DNA of 44,396 bases. It comes from JAVEYA01 sp034003745 (GTDB lineage: Bacteria > Bacillota > Peptococcia > DRI-13 > PHAD01). Under the pieces are notes generated by a model. The model had not been told where the DNA came from, did no database searches, and saw only the letters and a list, made by a program, of their open reading frames with translations. Each line of letters opens with the position of its first letter. Within the stretch, counting starts at the first letter, position 1. Shown piece after piece: positions 8,266-15,674 of the stretch. Both the position numbers and the translations under genes were made by a program. The DNA is taken from assembly GCA_034003745.1 (NCBI GenBank), contig JAVEYA010000007.1:1-44396 (forward strand), read 5' to 3'.

Positions 8266-9171
8266 ATGTCCGTCGAACTGACCAATATTTACGGGGTAAT
8301 GGGATCCGAAGACGAAACGCTTAAAAAAGCAGATGAAATAACGAAGGAAAATCAAGAAATAATGGAGAAGCTGGCTTTCGCTTTACCGATATTCCAAACT
8401 GTTCTGGACAAAGAAATCGGCGTGGCCCTGGTGGATACGGAAAAATTTGTATTCTATTATCCGGCCAAAGATTTTGACCTGAAGGACAGGGCGGGTTATC
8501 CGCTGAAGGAAGGAAGCGGCATTTACAAGGCAGTGAAAAACAAGATTCCTCACCTGAAATCCCGCCCGGACAGGAAGCTTTACGGCGTAGGCTTTATCTC
8601 CAACGCCGGCGCTGTCTTCAATAGCAGAGGCGATGTTATCGGGGGCATTACCATTACCCAGTCGACTACCCGGGAGGATGCGGTGCGCGAAATGGCCGAA
8701 AATCTGCTCAATAATATCAGCACCCTGGCCAGCACAGCTGAAGAAATAACCGCCGAATCCCAAGAAATATCCAGTGTCTCCAAAACCATGGCCGATATTT
8801 CGGAGCAATCCCAGGACAATATTAACGAAACGGGCACTGTTCTCGAATTAATCAACGGTATCGCCAAACAAACCAATCTCTTGGGGCTCAATGCCGCTAT
8901 CGAAGCGGCCAGGGTGGGGGAGTTGGGACGCGGTTTCGGCGTGGTGGCGGATGAAATACGCTCTTTGGCTACCAGCAGTACCGAATCGGTGACCAAAATC
9001 AAAAAGATCATCCAGACGATCATGACCGACAGCCAGACGACCAATGAAAGTATCCGGCAGGTCGAAAACGGAATCAGCCAGATGGCTGAAGCCATCACGC
9101 AAATGGCCTCTTCCATCGAGGAATTGCAGAGCATGGCCGATCTTTTATATCAAAGAGCCGAGACGTTCTAA
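8266..9171 (+). CDS. Soluble methyl-accepting chemotaxis-like protein
   Basis: This 301-residue protein has no membrane helix. Residues from about 45 to 140 form a small sensor-like domain that I cannot name with confidence. The rest is the coiled-coil signalling domain of chemoreceptors, including the highly conserved hairpin tip IAKQTNLLGLNAAIEAAR and GFGVVADEIRSLA, where CheA and CheW bind. The lack of a transmembrane segment and HAMP domain suggests a cytoplasmic receptor for an intracellular signal. AAAGGAAGGGTG precedes the ATG by about 9 nt. No other chemotaxis gene lies in the window, so the partner is elsewhere. Confidence 0.87.
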   Translation: MSVELTNIYGVMGSEDETLKKADEITKENQEIMEKLAFALPIFQTVLDKEIGVALVDTEKFVFYYPAKDFDLKDRAGYPLKEGSGIYKAVKNKIPHLKSRPDRKLYGVGFISNAGAVFNSRGDVIGGITITQSTTREDAVREMAENLLNNISTLASTAEEITAESQEISSVSKTMADISEQSQDNINETGTVLELINGIAKQTNLLGLNAAIEAARVGELGRGFGVVADEIRSLATSSTESVTKIKKIIQTIMTDSQTTNESIRQVENGISQMAEAITQMASSIEELQSMADLLYQRAETF

Positions 9172-9197
9172 TCAAAACGAAGATAAACTGCATACGC

Positions 9198-9239
9198 AAA
9201 AAGCCGTTGTTTTCATCCGAATTAACAGCGGCTTTTTTT
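9198..9239 (+). terminator. Intrinsic terminator after the chemoreceptor gene
   Basis: AAAAGCCG (from 9199) pairs with CGGCTTTT (from 9229), and the stem runs into a T7 tract. The A-rich other side allows it to act in both directions between the convergent genes. Confidence 0.7.
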
Positions 9240-9240
9240 C

Positions 9241-9274
9241 GTCTGTCAGAAAGCATCTCCGCTTTCTGACAGAC
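9241..9274. repeat. 14-bp perfect hairpin between convergent genes
   Basis: The arms 9241-9254 and 9261-9274 (GTCTGTCAGAAAGC and complement) are perfectly complementary with a 6-nt loop. It lies immediately after the previous terminator and 11 nt before the mobA stop. It may serve as a barrier for minus-strand transcripts or stabilise RNA 3' ends; there is no T run. Confidence 0.5.
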
Positions 9275-9284
9275 ATAAGTGCAG

Positions 9285-9938
9285 CTAAGGCTTCCCCCTG
9301 CGCCATAAAGGCTTGGCGCAAGCCAAGTTTTCTAAATTTTTTTGTAATAACGCGTAATCCCGAGGCGTATTCAGATTGAAAAAAACCGTATCAGAATCGG
9401 CGATGCGCTTCAGCTTTTCTTCCGAAACATAATTGATCCGGAGCTGGGAGTAGGCTTCCTGGACTTTGCTGATTCCTTGCTGCAGGCAGGATTCGAAGAC
9501 CGGAAGACAGGATTTATCATAGGCGGCAAAGAGCGGTTCCGACAGTGCGCCCTGCTGGGGCACGGCAGCCTGAAAGCCCCAGAGCTGTTCGAGCAGATAC
9601 AGGGCCAGGCGCTTATCGAAAAAGGGCAGATCACAGGCTGTGACAAACACATAGTCATGGGAAGCGGCTTTTAATCCGGCGTGGATCCCGCCTAAAGGAC
9701 CCATATTGATAAATTCATCGGAAATTTCTTTGCTGCCGGGGAAAGTATATTTACCGCTATGATTGCTGACGATGATGATTTCCGGGGCAATGCGCCGCAG
9801 TTCCTGAACAATATATCCGATGACCGTGCCGTTTTTCCAGGGGAGCAGCGACTTGTCCAGTCCCATGCGGGAACTGTCCCCCCCGGCCAGGATGATCCCG
9901 GAAGCCAAAACCGGTGGCTGCATGGTCAACACCCTCAT
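9285..9938 (-). CDS. mobA: Molybdenum cofactor guanylyltransferase
   Basis: This 217-residue protein has the nucleotidyltransferase signature GIILAGGDSSRMGLDKSLL, with the GG..SRMG..K nucleotide-binding motif, and the VTACDLPFF motif carrying the metal-binding Asp. MobA attaches GMP to molybdopterin to make the guanine dinucleotide cofactor used by enzymes of the family encoded just upstream. The start is set at 9938, where ATG overlaps the oxidoreductase stop (ATGA). The operon pairing strongly supports a role in maturing that enzyme. Confidence 0.9.
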   Translation of the reverse strand: MRVLTMQPPVLASGIILAGGDSSRMGLDKSLLPWKNGTVIGYIVQELRRIAPEIIIVSNHSGKYTFPGSKEISDEFINMGPLGGIHAGLKAASHDYVFVTACDLPFFDKRLALYLLEQLWGFQAAVPQQGALSEPLFAAYDKSCLPVFESCLQQGISKVQEAYSQLRINYVSEEKLKRIADSDTVFFNLNTPRDYALLQKNLENLACAKPLWRRGKP

Positions 9939-12064
9939 TCCGGATTCATTTTTTCCACTTCGCACATTAAAGCTTTGAAGACGGGAAAGCCGGAAATGGC
10001 ATCCCGGTTATCGAAATCGGTTAAGACGTTGACGTTGCAGTCCCGCCACGCTTCTGCCTGCACAGGATTGCCGCCGCCTTGGTTGGCCTCGGTGGAGCCG
10101 GGCTGAACTTTGGCGGTGACTTTGGCCCAAAAAGCTACCGCGCCGCGTTTGGTCCTTACCAAAACTTTATCCCCGTCCTGAATCCCGCGGGAAGCGGCAT
10201 CCCGGGGATGGATCAGGATTTGCGGCTTATCCTGCAGCTTCAGGAGACTGGGGATATTCAGATGTTGGGAACGGAAGGCCGACTGGGTTCGGGCGCCTGT
10301 ATTTAAGATTAACGGGAATTCCGGCCGGGCGTCCTTCTCTCCGGCAGGCCCTTCGAGAGGCTCTAAATAGACCGGCAGCCCTGCGTAACCGTGTTTCATT
10401 AATAAAGTGGAGAGCAGTTCAACTTTGCCGGAGGGCGTGGGGAAGCCGGGCTGCCCATCCCGTCGTACTTTTCCGGCTGCATATTGTTTATACTGGGGCG
10501 CCTTCTGGGGCAAATACAGGCCTTCCTCAGTGTTTTTCAACTCCTGCAGCAATGCGGGGTTCCTGGCAAAGGCCCACTCCAGGAGCTCCTCTTCGCTTTG
10601 CGGGAAATATTCGCCAAAGCCCAGCTTTTGCGCCAAAGCCGCGAGGATCATCAGGTCGCCCCTGGCCTCCCCCAGCGGTTCAATTACTTTTTTTCTCAAA
10701 CGCAGATAGCCGCCGGGGTAACGCTGATAGGAATCTATCTCAAAATAGGTGGCGGCGGGGAGTACTACGTCCGCCCACAGGGCGTCTTTGGTCATGAAGC
10801 GGTCAATAACCGCCAAAAATTCCAATTGCTGATAGGCTTTCTCCAACAGGCTAGGCTGGGGATAAGAAGTCAGGGTAGAAGCGCCGTGAATCAAGAGCCC
10901 TTTGACGGGATAAGGACGGCCTTCCAACGCGGCTTGGGGGAATGCCATAAACTGTCCTTCGCCCACCAGTTCACAAAAAAGGGGATACTCCTTTGCGCCG
11001 ATAGGTTCGGCCATATTTTCCGCCGTGAAAAATTTGCGCGCAAGCGGCAGCGCGGCGGGCATACGGTAGAGCAGTCCTCCCGGGACGTCAAAATTTCCGG
11101 TGAGCGCCCATAGGATATAGACCGCGCGGATATTCTGCACGCCGCTGGTGGTATACTCCAGGCCGGTATACGTGCGGAGCGAAGCATGGCGCGCCCCGGC
11201 AATCTCCCTGGCCAGGGAGATGACTTGCTCCCGGGGGACCCGGGTGATCCTCTCCACCTCAGTGGGAGTAAATGGATGGACATATTCCTTGAGTTCGACA
11301 AAACCGGTCGTCCATTTTTCCACAAAGTCCCGGTCGTATAAATTCTCGCTGATGACGACGTTGATTAAGCCCAGCGCCAGGGCGCCGTCGCTTCCCGAAC
11401 GAATGGGGACCCACGTATCGGCCATCCCGGCGATTTGGCTGCGCATCTGGTCGATGGCAATGATTTTTGTTCCTTTTTGCCGGGCTTCCACAATTCTTTT
11501 GTGCAGCGTAGGCGGAGAATCGGTACTGGGATTGGAACCCCAGACCACAATGAGCTTACTGTTTTCAATATCCGGCACAAGGGCAAAGCTGGGAAGGCCA
11601 AAAGTAGTCATGGGGGCCAGGGCGCCATAGGACTCATAGCACAGCGAGCCCACACTGGTATAATTGGGCGAGCCGAAGAGCGTCATTAGATTGATCTTGC
11701 GATTTTTGCCGAAATCGCTCATCGATTGCTCGAAAGTTCCCCGGCCTGCTTGCATGACTATAGCCTGGGGACCGTATTTCTCTTTTATCTGCGTCATTCT
11801 GGCGGCGATAAAGTCTAAAGCTTCATCCCAGGAAGCTTTCTTGAATTCATCCGTCCCTTTTTTCCCGGTCCGCAAAAGCGGAAATTTCAGACGGTCCGGT
11901 GAATAAACGATCTCCGGCGCGGCTTTGCCTCTGATACATAGTCCGCCATAGGGGTCGCTCTTGTGCGGGGCAACCTTGACCAGACGCCCGTCTTCAATTT
12001 CCGCCTCAATGACGCAGCCGCCGGGGCAGACGCCGCAAAGGGCGCTCTTGGTAATACGGCTCAT
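9935..12064 (-). CDS. Molybdopterin-dependent oxidoreductase (DMSO reductase superfamily)
   Basis: This 709-residue catalytic subunit has an N-terminal Fe4S4 motif with Cys10, Cys13, Cys17 and Cys43 (C-x2-C-x3-C-x25-C), then the bis-MGD binding domains and a C-terminal dinucleotide-binding domain (LILNTGARTQSAFRSQ). Cys142 in GSLCYES sits where the molybdenum or tungsten ligand is found, giving a Cys-ligated enzyme, as in polysulfide/thiosulfate reductases and Cys-type formate dehydrogenases. No Tat signal, iron-sulfur subunit or membrane anchor is adjacent, so it appears to be a cytoplasmic single-subunit member. The substrate cannot be assigned. It is translationally coupled to mobA and transcribed divergently from the DtxR-like gene. 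Confidence 0.85.
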   Translation of the reverse strand: MSRITKSALCGVCPGGCVIEAEIEDGRLVKVAPHKSDPYGGLCIRGKAAPEIVYSPDRLKFPLLRTGKKGTDEFKKASWDEALDFIAARMTQIKEKYGPQAIVMQAGRGTFEQSMSDFGKNRKINLMTLFGSPNYTSVGSLCYESYGALAPMTTFGLPSFALVPDIENSKLIVVWGSNPSTDSPPTLHKRIVEARQKGTKIIAIDQMRSQIAGMADTWVPIRSGSDGALALGLINVVISENLYDRDFVEKWTTGFVELKEYVHPFTPTEVERITRVPREQVISLAREIAGARHASLRTYTGLEYTTSGVQNIRAVYILWALTGNFDVPGGLLYRMPAALPLARKFFTAENMAEPIGAKEYPLFCELVGEGQFMAFPQAALEGRPYPVKGLLIHGASTLTSYPQPSLLEKAYQQLEFLAVIDRFMTKDALWADVVLPAATYFEIDSYQRYPGGYLRLRKKVIEPLGEARGDLMILAALAQKLGFGEYFPQSEEELLEWAFARNPALLQELKNTEEGLYLPQKAPQYKQYAAGKVRRDGQPGFPTPSGKVELLSTLLMKHGYAGLPVYLEPLEGPAGEKDARPEFPLILNTGARTQSAFRSQHLNIPSLLKLQDKPQILIHPRDAASRGIQDGDKVLVRTKRGAVAFWAKVTAKVQPGSTEANQGGGNPVQAEAWRDCNVNVLTDFDNRDAISGFPVFKALMCEVEKMNPE

Positions 12065-12098
12065 TTTTGAATTCTCCCGTTCTATCTTTCTAAGCTAA

Positions 12099-12128
12099 AT
12101 TATAGCAGATGGATAGGACACCGCCTAA
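12099..12128 (-). promoter_or_regulatory. Putative promoter of the oxidoreductase-mobA operon
   Basis: On the minus strand a perfect TATAAT -10 (12099-12104) is preceded by TTAGGC (12123-12128) with an 18-nt spacer. It lies 35 nt before the oxidoreductase ATG. Confidence 0.45.
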
Positions 12129-12145
12129 GATATCAGAAAGTTTTT

Positions 12146-12172
12146 AAAACTTAAAAATACTACTTAAGTTTT
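12146..12172. repeat. 9-bp inverted repeat in divergent intergenic region
   Basis: AAAACTTAA (12146-12154) and TTAAGTTTT (12164-12172) are perfect complements with a 9-nt spacer. A second palindrome, AAGTTTT-T-AAAACTT (12138-12152), overlaps the left arm. The position between two divergent genes suggests an operator, distinct in sequence from the GTTAGAT palindromes further right. Confidence 0.4.
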
Positions 12173-12248
12173 AGCTTAAAAGAAAGTATAATATACGTAT
12201 AGCGCAAGATTTCAAAGGATTGTGAGAAGCGGGATACGATTATAAGTA

Positions 12249-12277
12249 TTGACAAAGCTAGCAAAAGAGGGTATTTT
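12249..12277 (+). promoter_or_regulatory. Promoter of the DtxR-family gene
   Basis: A perfect TTGACA (12249-12254) and TATTTT (12272-12277) are separated by 17 nt. The 16-bp palindrome at 12288-12303 falls on the predicted start region, a position suited to repression. Confidence 0.6.
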
Positions 12278-12287
12278 ATAAATAAAA

Positions 12288-12303
12288 GTTAGATAAATAA
12301 AAC
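12288..12303. promoter_or_regulatory. Palindromic operator copy 1, before dtxR-like gene
   Basis: GTTAGATAAATAAAAC matches the window consensus GTTAGATTAATMAAAC and lies just downstream of the -10 box, implying autoregulation. That this regulator binds here is inference. Confidence 0.55.
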
Positions 12304-12324
12304 AACATTGGCAGGTGAAATAAA

Positions 12325-12708
12325 TTGACTGAAACGACCGGCTTAACCTCCTCTCTGGAGGATTATCTGGAGGCAATTCTGGAGTTGGGAGAAAAAGAAA
12401 ACAAAATCAGGGTAACCGACTTAGCAGAAAAATTAAATATTGCCAAATCAACTGCCAGCATCACCATAAACAAACTAAAAGATATGGGCATGGTTATTCA
12501 GGAATCCTACGGTCCCATTGAGCTCACCCCTCTTGGTGAGGAGCATGCTGTGGAAGTGAGAAGGCGGCATGTAGTATTGAGAGAATTCTTAACGGAAGTG
12601 CTGTCTGTTGACCCCGAGACTGCGGAAAAAGAAGCTTGCCTGATGGAACATGTTTTAAGCCCGCTCACTATGAAAAAGATCGCCGAATTTATTGTGCAAT
12701 CACGGTAA
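12325..12708 (+). CDS. DtxR/MntR-family metal-dependent transcriptional regulator
   Basis: This 127-residue protein has an N-terminal winged helix-turn-helix (YLEAILELGEK, VTDLAEKLNIAKSTASITINKLKDMG) followed by the dimerisation and metal-binding region (HVVLREFL, then EACLMEHVLSP), with the His, Glu and Cys residues expected around the metal sites. There is no C-terminal SH3-like domain, so it is of the short, MntR-like type. The start is a TTG at 12325 after AGGTG. Neighbours (flavodoxin remnant, DUF3793, ABC half-transporters) suggest iron rather than manganese sensing, but this is inference. Repeated palindromes near downstream genes are its likely targets. Confidence 0.85.
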   Translation: MTETTGLTSSLEDYLEAILELGEKENKIRVTDLAEKLNIAKSTASITINKLKDMGMVIQESYGPIELTPLGEEHAVEVRRRHVVLREFLTEVLSVDPETAEKEACLMEHVLSPLTMKKIAEFIVQSR

Positions 12709-12769
12709 AGCCGCTGTGATTTAAGGAGAAAGAATCCAATATGAGACGAAGGGAAGTTTTACGATAAAA

Positions 12770-12785
12770 GTTAGATTAATAAAAC
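12770..12785. promoter_or_regulatory. Palindromic operator copy 2, before flavodoxin remnant
   Basis: GTTAGATTAATAAAAC is palindromic at 12 of 16 positions and lies 47 nt before the flavodoxin remnant start. It shares extended identity with copy 1 on both sides (ATAAAA before, CA after). Confidence 0.55.
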
Positions 12786-12832
12786 ATACGAAATATGCAC
12801 TAATTAAAATAAAAGAAAGGTGTAGATAAGAG

Positions 12833-12950
12833 ATGAAAGAAGTTGCGGTAATCTTTTGGAGTTCTACGGGAAATACTAAAAAATGAGCCTGATGCGGAAG
12901 GGGTGATTGCTTGCGTTCTTCTGGGAGCAAAATTAGCGGAGCATTCTTAA
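12833..12950 (+). pseudogene. Flavodoxin gene with large internal deletion
   Basis: The first 17 codons read MKEVAVIFWSSTGNTKK, the FMN-phosphate loop start of a flavodoxin, and then stop. Immediately afterwards, in a shifted frame, NEPDAEGVIACVLLGAKLAE runs to a TAA at 12948-12950; this looks like the C-terminal helix of short-chain flavodoxins, where an NEPD motif is common. Roughly 100 codons between the two appear to be missing. AAAGGTG precedes the ATG. A flavodoxin next to DUF3793 and a metal regulator fits an iron-limitation operon, since flavodoxin substitutes for ferredoxin. Confidence 0.65.
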
Positions 12951-13519
12951 CGGATTCTGCCAATCTGCAAAATATCCGGGACGACCAGGATTACTTACGG
13001 GCAATGATTATATATTGGGCCGCGCCGGTTATCGCCGAAGCCAAACCATCCGTTCTGGTATCGTTGACGCAGAGCCGCCGCGGCTTTTATCACCTCTGGG
13101 AAAAATATAAAAAAGATCTTATGCCAAAGCTGCACCTGGAGTACATAGAGCTTCGTACAAGCGCGGCGGGCGTATTGGTGCTGTTTTTCGACAGCGTCTT
13201 ATTGCGGAGGGCTTTGGGTAAGGAAGCGAATCAGGAATTTTTGGCCGGCTGTGGATATCCGGAAGGGGGTAGTCTGGACGCTTATCTGGAAATATTGAAA
13301 GAAAGATTTGCGGCTTTTTGCCCCCATGAAGTGGGCGTTTTTCTGGGAATCCCCGTGGAGGATGTAACCGGATTTATCAAAAATGAAGGAAAAGGATACC
13401 TGCTGAATGATTACTGGAAGGTCTATCATAATCCCCGGAAGGCCAAAAAAACTTTTGCCCTTTTTGATAAAGCCAGATCGGATGCAGTATCCTTCCTGCA
13501 ATATGGATTTAATCACTAA
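12911..13519 (+). CDS. DUF3793 family protein
   Basis: This protein of up to 202 residues carries the DUF3793 pattern. The N-terminal part is YWAAPVIAEAKPSVLVSL, the middle is CPHEVGVFLGIPVEDVTGFI, and the C-terminal part is YLLNDYWKVYHNPRKA. The biochemical role is unknown; in Firmicutes these genes often sit next to flavodoxin or iron-transport genes. The start is uncertain. The TTG at 12911 has AGGGGTG upstream but overlaps the flavodoxin remnant, while the ATG at 13004 gives a protein beginning right at the conserved region but has a poor ribosome binding site. The deletion in the preceding gene may have altered the native start context. Confidence 0.75.
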   Translation: MRSSGSKISGAFLTDSANLQNIRDDQDYLRAMIIYWAAPVIAEAKPSVLVSLTQSRRGFYHLWEKYKKDLMPKLHLEYIELRTSAAGVLVLFFDSVLLRRALGKEANQEFLAGCGYPEGGSLDAYLEILKERFAAFCPHEVGVFLGIPVEDVTGFIKNEGKGYLLNDYWKVYHNPRKAKKTFALFDKARSDAVSFLQYGFNH

Positions 13520-13553
13520 ATATTTTTTGCAGCCCTTTTTTAAAAATTTTAAA

Positions 13554-13569
13554 GTTAGATGAATAGAAC
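13554..13569. promoter_or_regulatory. Palindromic operator copy 3, before DUF2325 gene
   Basis: GTTAGATGAATAGAAC lies 31 nt before the DUF2325 start. It keeps the left half-site fully and the terminal AAC of the right half. Confidence 0.5.
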
Positions 13570-13600
13570 AAATTAAGCAAACAAAGGCTGGTGTTATAGC

Positions 13601-13894
13601 GTGAGTATTATCGTAGTAGGCGGTCATGACAGGATGCATGAAGAATATAAGACTATCGGCAAGAAACTGGGACATCATATAAAAGTATTTACGCAAATGC
13701 CGACACGGTTCGAGAAACTTATCGGCAAGCCTGACGGCATGGTCTTGTTTACCAGTACGGTTTCCCATAAGATGGTCGGTATCGCCGTAAAAGAAGCCAA
13801 AAGAAAAAATATCCCGGTGGTGCGGAGCCATAGCAGCAGCGCAACTTCGCTGTTCGAAGTGCTGAAGGAATTCGAACAACGGCCCACAGCGTAA
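13601..13894 (+). CDS. DUF2325 domain protein
   Basis: This 97-residue protein starts with SIIVVGGHDRM and contains GMVLFTSTVSHKMVG and a C-terminal region with NIPVVRSHSSSATSLFEVL, the signature of DUF2325. The fold is thought to be Rossmann-like; its function is unknown. The start is GTG at 13601, after a weak AAAGG. It lies behind its own palindrome copy and may be a small part of the metal-responsive set. Confidence 0.78.
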   Translation: MSIIVVGGHDRMHEEYKTIGKKLGHHIKVFTQMPTRFEKLIGKPDGMVLFTSTVSHKMVGIAVKEAKRKNIPVVRSHSSSATSLFEVLKEFEQRPTA

Positions 13895-13905
13895 CAAAAT
13901 ACAAA

Positions 13906-13921
13906 GTTAGAAGGAATCATC
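13906..13921. promoter_or_regulatory. Degenerate palindrome (left half-site only), before HD-GYP gene
   Basis: AAAGTTAGA is retained but the right half (GGAATCATC) departs from the consensus and includes the HD-GYP ribosome binding site. It may be a half-site or chance. Confidence 0.25.
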
Positions 13922-14506
13922 ATGAAATACAGCAGCAACAAACCTTTAGGCAGTCAACATTTCCATGATATTATCGATTGCCTGGTTGCGGCTTTGGAGG
14001 CCAGGGATATTTACACCAGCGGGCATTCCACCCGGGTAGCCGATATGTCTTATGATATCGCGCGCTTGTTGGGGTTAAAAGGACCACAGTTGGAATACGT
14101 ACATATGGCGGCGCATCTCCATGATATCGGCAAGCTGGGGATCCCGGAAACGGTGTTAAACAAAGCAGGAAAACTATCCGATTTCGAATGGGAACAAGTC
14201 CGCATGCATCCGGAGATTGGTTTCAGAATATTAAGCAAATCCCAGGAACTGAAGAGTATCGCCAAAATTGTTTTACATCATCATGAACGTTGGGATGGTC
14301 AAGGGTATCCCCAAGGTCTGAAAGGAACAGATATACCGTTGGGCTCGCGGATTATCGCTGTGGCGGATTCGATTGATGCGATGAATTCGGAGCGGCCTTA
14401 TCGCCAAGCATTGTCTTGGGGAGCCTGCCTCAAAGAAATAGAGGCCAATAAAGGGAGTATGTATGACCCTGATGTTGTAAATGAATTCCTGCAAGCTGTA
14501 AAGTGA
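13922..14506 (+). CDS. HD-GYP domain phosphodiesterase-like protein
   Basis: This 194-residue protein is a lone HD-GYP domain. It has the HD pair in HLHDIGKLGIP, downstream histidines in HHHERWDGQGYPQGLKG containing the GYP motif, and the conserved metal-ligand region IIAVADSIDAMNSERPYR. HD-GYP proteins hydrolyse cyclic di-GMP or related cyclic dinucleotides, usually with a di- or tri-iron centre. No receiver or sensor domain is attached, so it may depend on another protein or on metal supply for control. It starts 27 nt after DUF2325 and is likely cotranscribed. Confidence 0.85.
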   Translation: MKYSSNKPLGSQHFHDIIDCLVAALEARDIYTSGHSTRVADMSYDIARLLGLKGPQLEYVHMAAHLHDIGKLGIPETVLNKAGKLSDFEWEQVRMHPEIGFRILSKSQELKSIAKIVLHHHERWDGQGYPQGLKGTDIPLGSRIIAVADSIDAMNSERPYRQALSWGACLKEIEANKGSMYDPDVVNEFLQAVK

Positions 14507-14687
14507 GATGATCGATATGGTGGAGGAAAAAGAGAAACAAAACAGATGATCCTTTCGGAAAACCTGTAAAAGATATCTTTTTGATGGGAAAGTGAAAAAG
14601 AATTATAAAATTTTTTAAAATTTACTTTAGAATATAAAGCATAGGGAAGTTCATTCCGTCGTTCAATCAAATAAAGGAGAGTTCTAT

Positions 14688-15515
14688 ATGAAAATCAAAG
14701 CGACCGTATTATGCGAGAACTGTGTGTTCAGCAATTTGGGGGCTATCGCGGAGCATGGCTGGTCGGTTTATTTAGAAACGGACCGGGGAAATTATCTTTT
14801 TGATACCGGACAGGGCTTGGCCTTAATCAACAATGCCCGTATCTTCAAAAAAGATTTATCTAAGATCCGGGGAATTATTCTGAGCCATCATCATAGTGAC
14901 CATACCGGGGGTCTTATGGATGCCTTAACAGAGTCCGGGCCGGTTGATGTGTATGCGCATCCCGGCTTGTTCAAAGAAGGCTTTTTGGTGCGCAGCGGTG
15001 AGAAATACATTGGTGTTCCGTATGCCCGGATTGCTCTGGAGAGCAAAGGGGCCCGTTTCCGGTACAATAAGGAATTCATAGAAATAGCCCCCGGACTCCA
15101 TATTACAGGTGAAGTACCGCGCCTTACCGATTTTGAAACAGGGGATAAGGACCTGGTCCTTAAGACGGAAGAAGGGCTGGTCAGGGACCCGTTGCTGGAC
15201 GATCAATCTATAGTTGTCGAGACGGAAAAAGGTTTGGTTATTATATTAGGATGTTCTCATGCCGGCGTAATCAATATTATTGATTACGCAGTAAAAAAGA
15301 CGGGCCAGGAGCGCATTCATGCCGTAATCGGCGGAACCCATTTATGGACGGTCAGCGCCGAACAACAGGAAAAGACAATTCAGGCTTTTAAAGATTATAA
15401 AATTGAGCGGTTGGGCGTTTCCCACTGTACCGGATTAAAAGTGGCCGGGCGTCTGGCACAGGAATTGGAAGAGAAGTTCTTTTTTTGTAACGTCGGAACA
15501 GTGATTGAAGCCTAA
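14688..15515 (+). CDS. MBL-fold metallohydrolase
   Basis: This 275-residue protein has the metallo-beta-lactamase fold with the metal-binding HHHSDHTGG motif (about residues 66-74), a conserved FDTGQG stretch and a late GCSHAGVINIIDYA motif. The arrangement resembles the group annotated as dihydropteroate-like (RFA-P synthase-like) hydrolases found in many anaerobes and archaea. The substrate is unknown. AAAGGAGAG precedes the ATG. An AT-rich stretch from 14580 to 14640 may hold its promoter; no palindrome copy was found there. The region 14507-14687 holds no gene that I can support. Confidence 0.8.
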   Translation: MKIKATVLCENCVFSNLGAIAEHGWSVYLETDRGNYLFDTGQGLALINNARIFKKDLSKIRGIILSHHHSDHTGGLMDALTESGPVDVYAHPGLFKEGFLVRSGEKYIGVPYARIALESKGARFRYNKEFIEIAPGLHITGEVPRLTDFETGDKDLVLKTEEGLVRDPLLDDQSIVVETEKGLVIILGCSHAGVINIIDYAVKKTGQERIHAVIGGTHLWTVSAEQQEKTIQAFKDYKIERLGVSHCTGLKVAGRLAQELEEKFFFCNVGTVIEA

Positions 15516-15559
15516 GATATATTTTTATAAAGTAATCATAGCAAAAATGCCGTTAAAAT

Positions 15560-15575
15560 GTTAGATATATAAAAC
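15560..15575. promoter_or_regulatory. Palindromic operator copy 4, upstream of ABC transporter pair
   Basis: GTTAGATATATAAAAC is preceded by AAAAT and followed by AAATTAA as at copy 3. It lies about 150 nt before the first ABC gene. Confidence 0.5.
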
Positions 15576-15674
15576 AAATTAAAGAATATGGTGGGAATGT
15601 CCAGAAGACGCATAGCACTTGAAAAGCTTAAGCATATTGGCTTATGTTAATTAGAGGGTTTTTTTGCGTTGTTA

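Noticed and set aside
10484..11113. 209-codon plus-strand ORF inside the molybdopterin oxidoreductase gene
   Set aside because: It is the complement of a well-conserved gene on the minus strand, with no motif or ribosome binding site of its own.
14507..14687. Possible small gene between HD-GYP and MBL-fold genes
   Set aside because: Only very short ORFs without a recognisable protein are present; the AT-rich stretch fits a promoter better.
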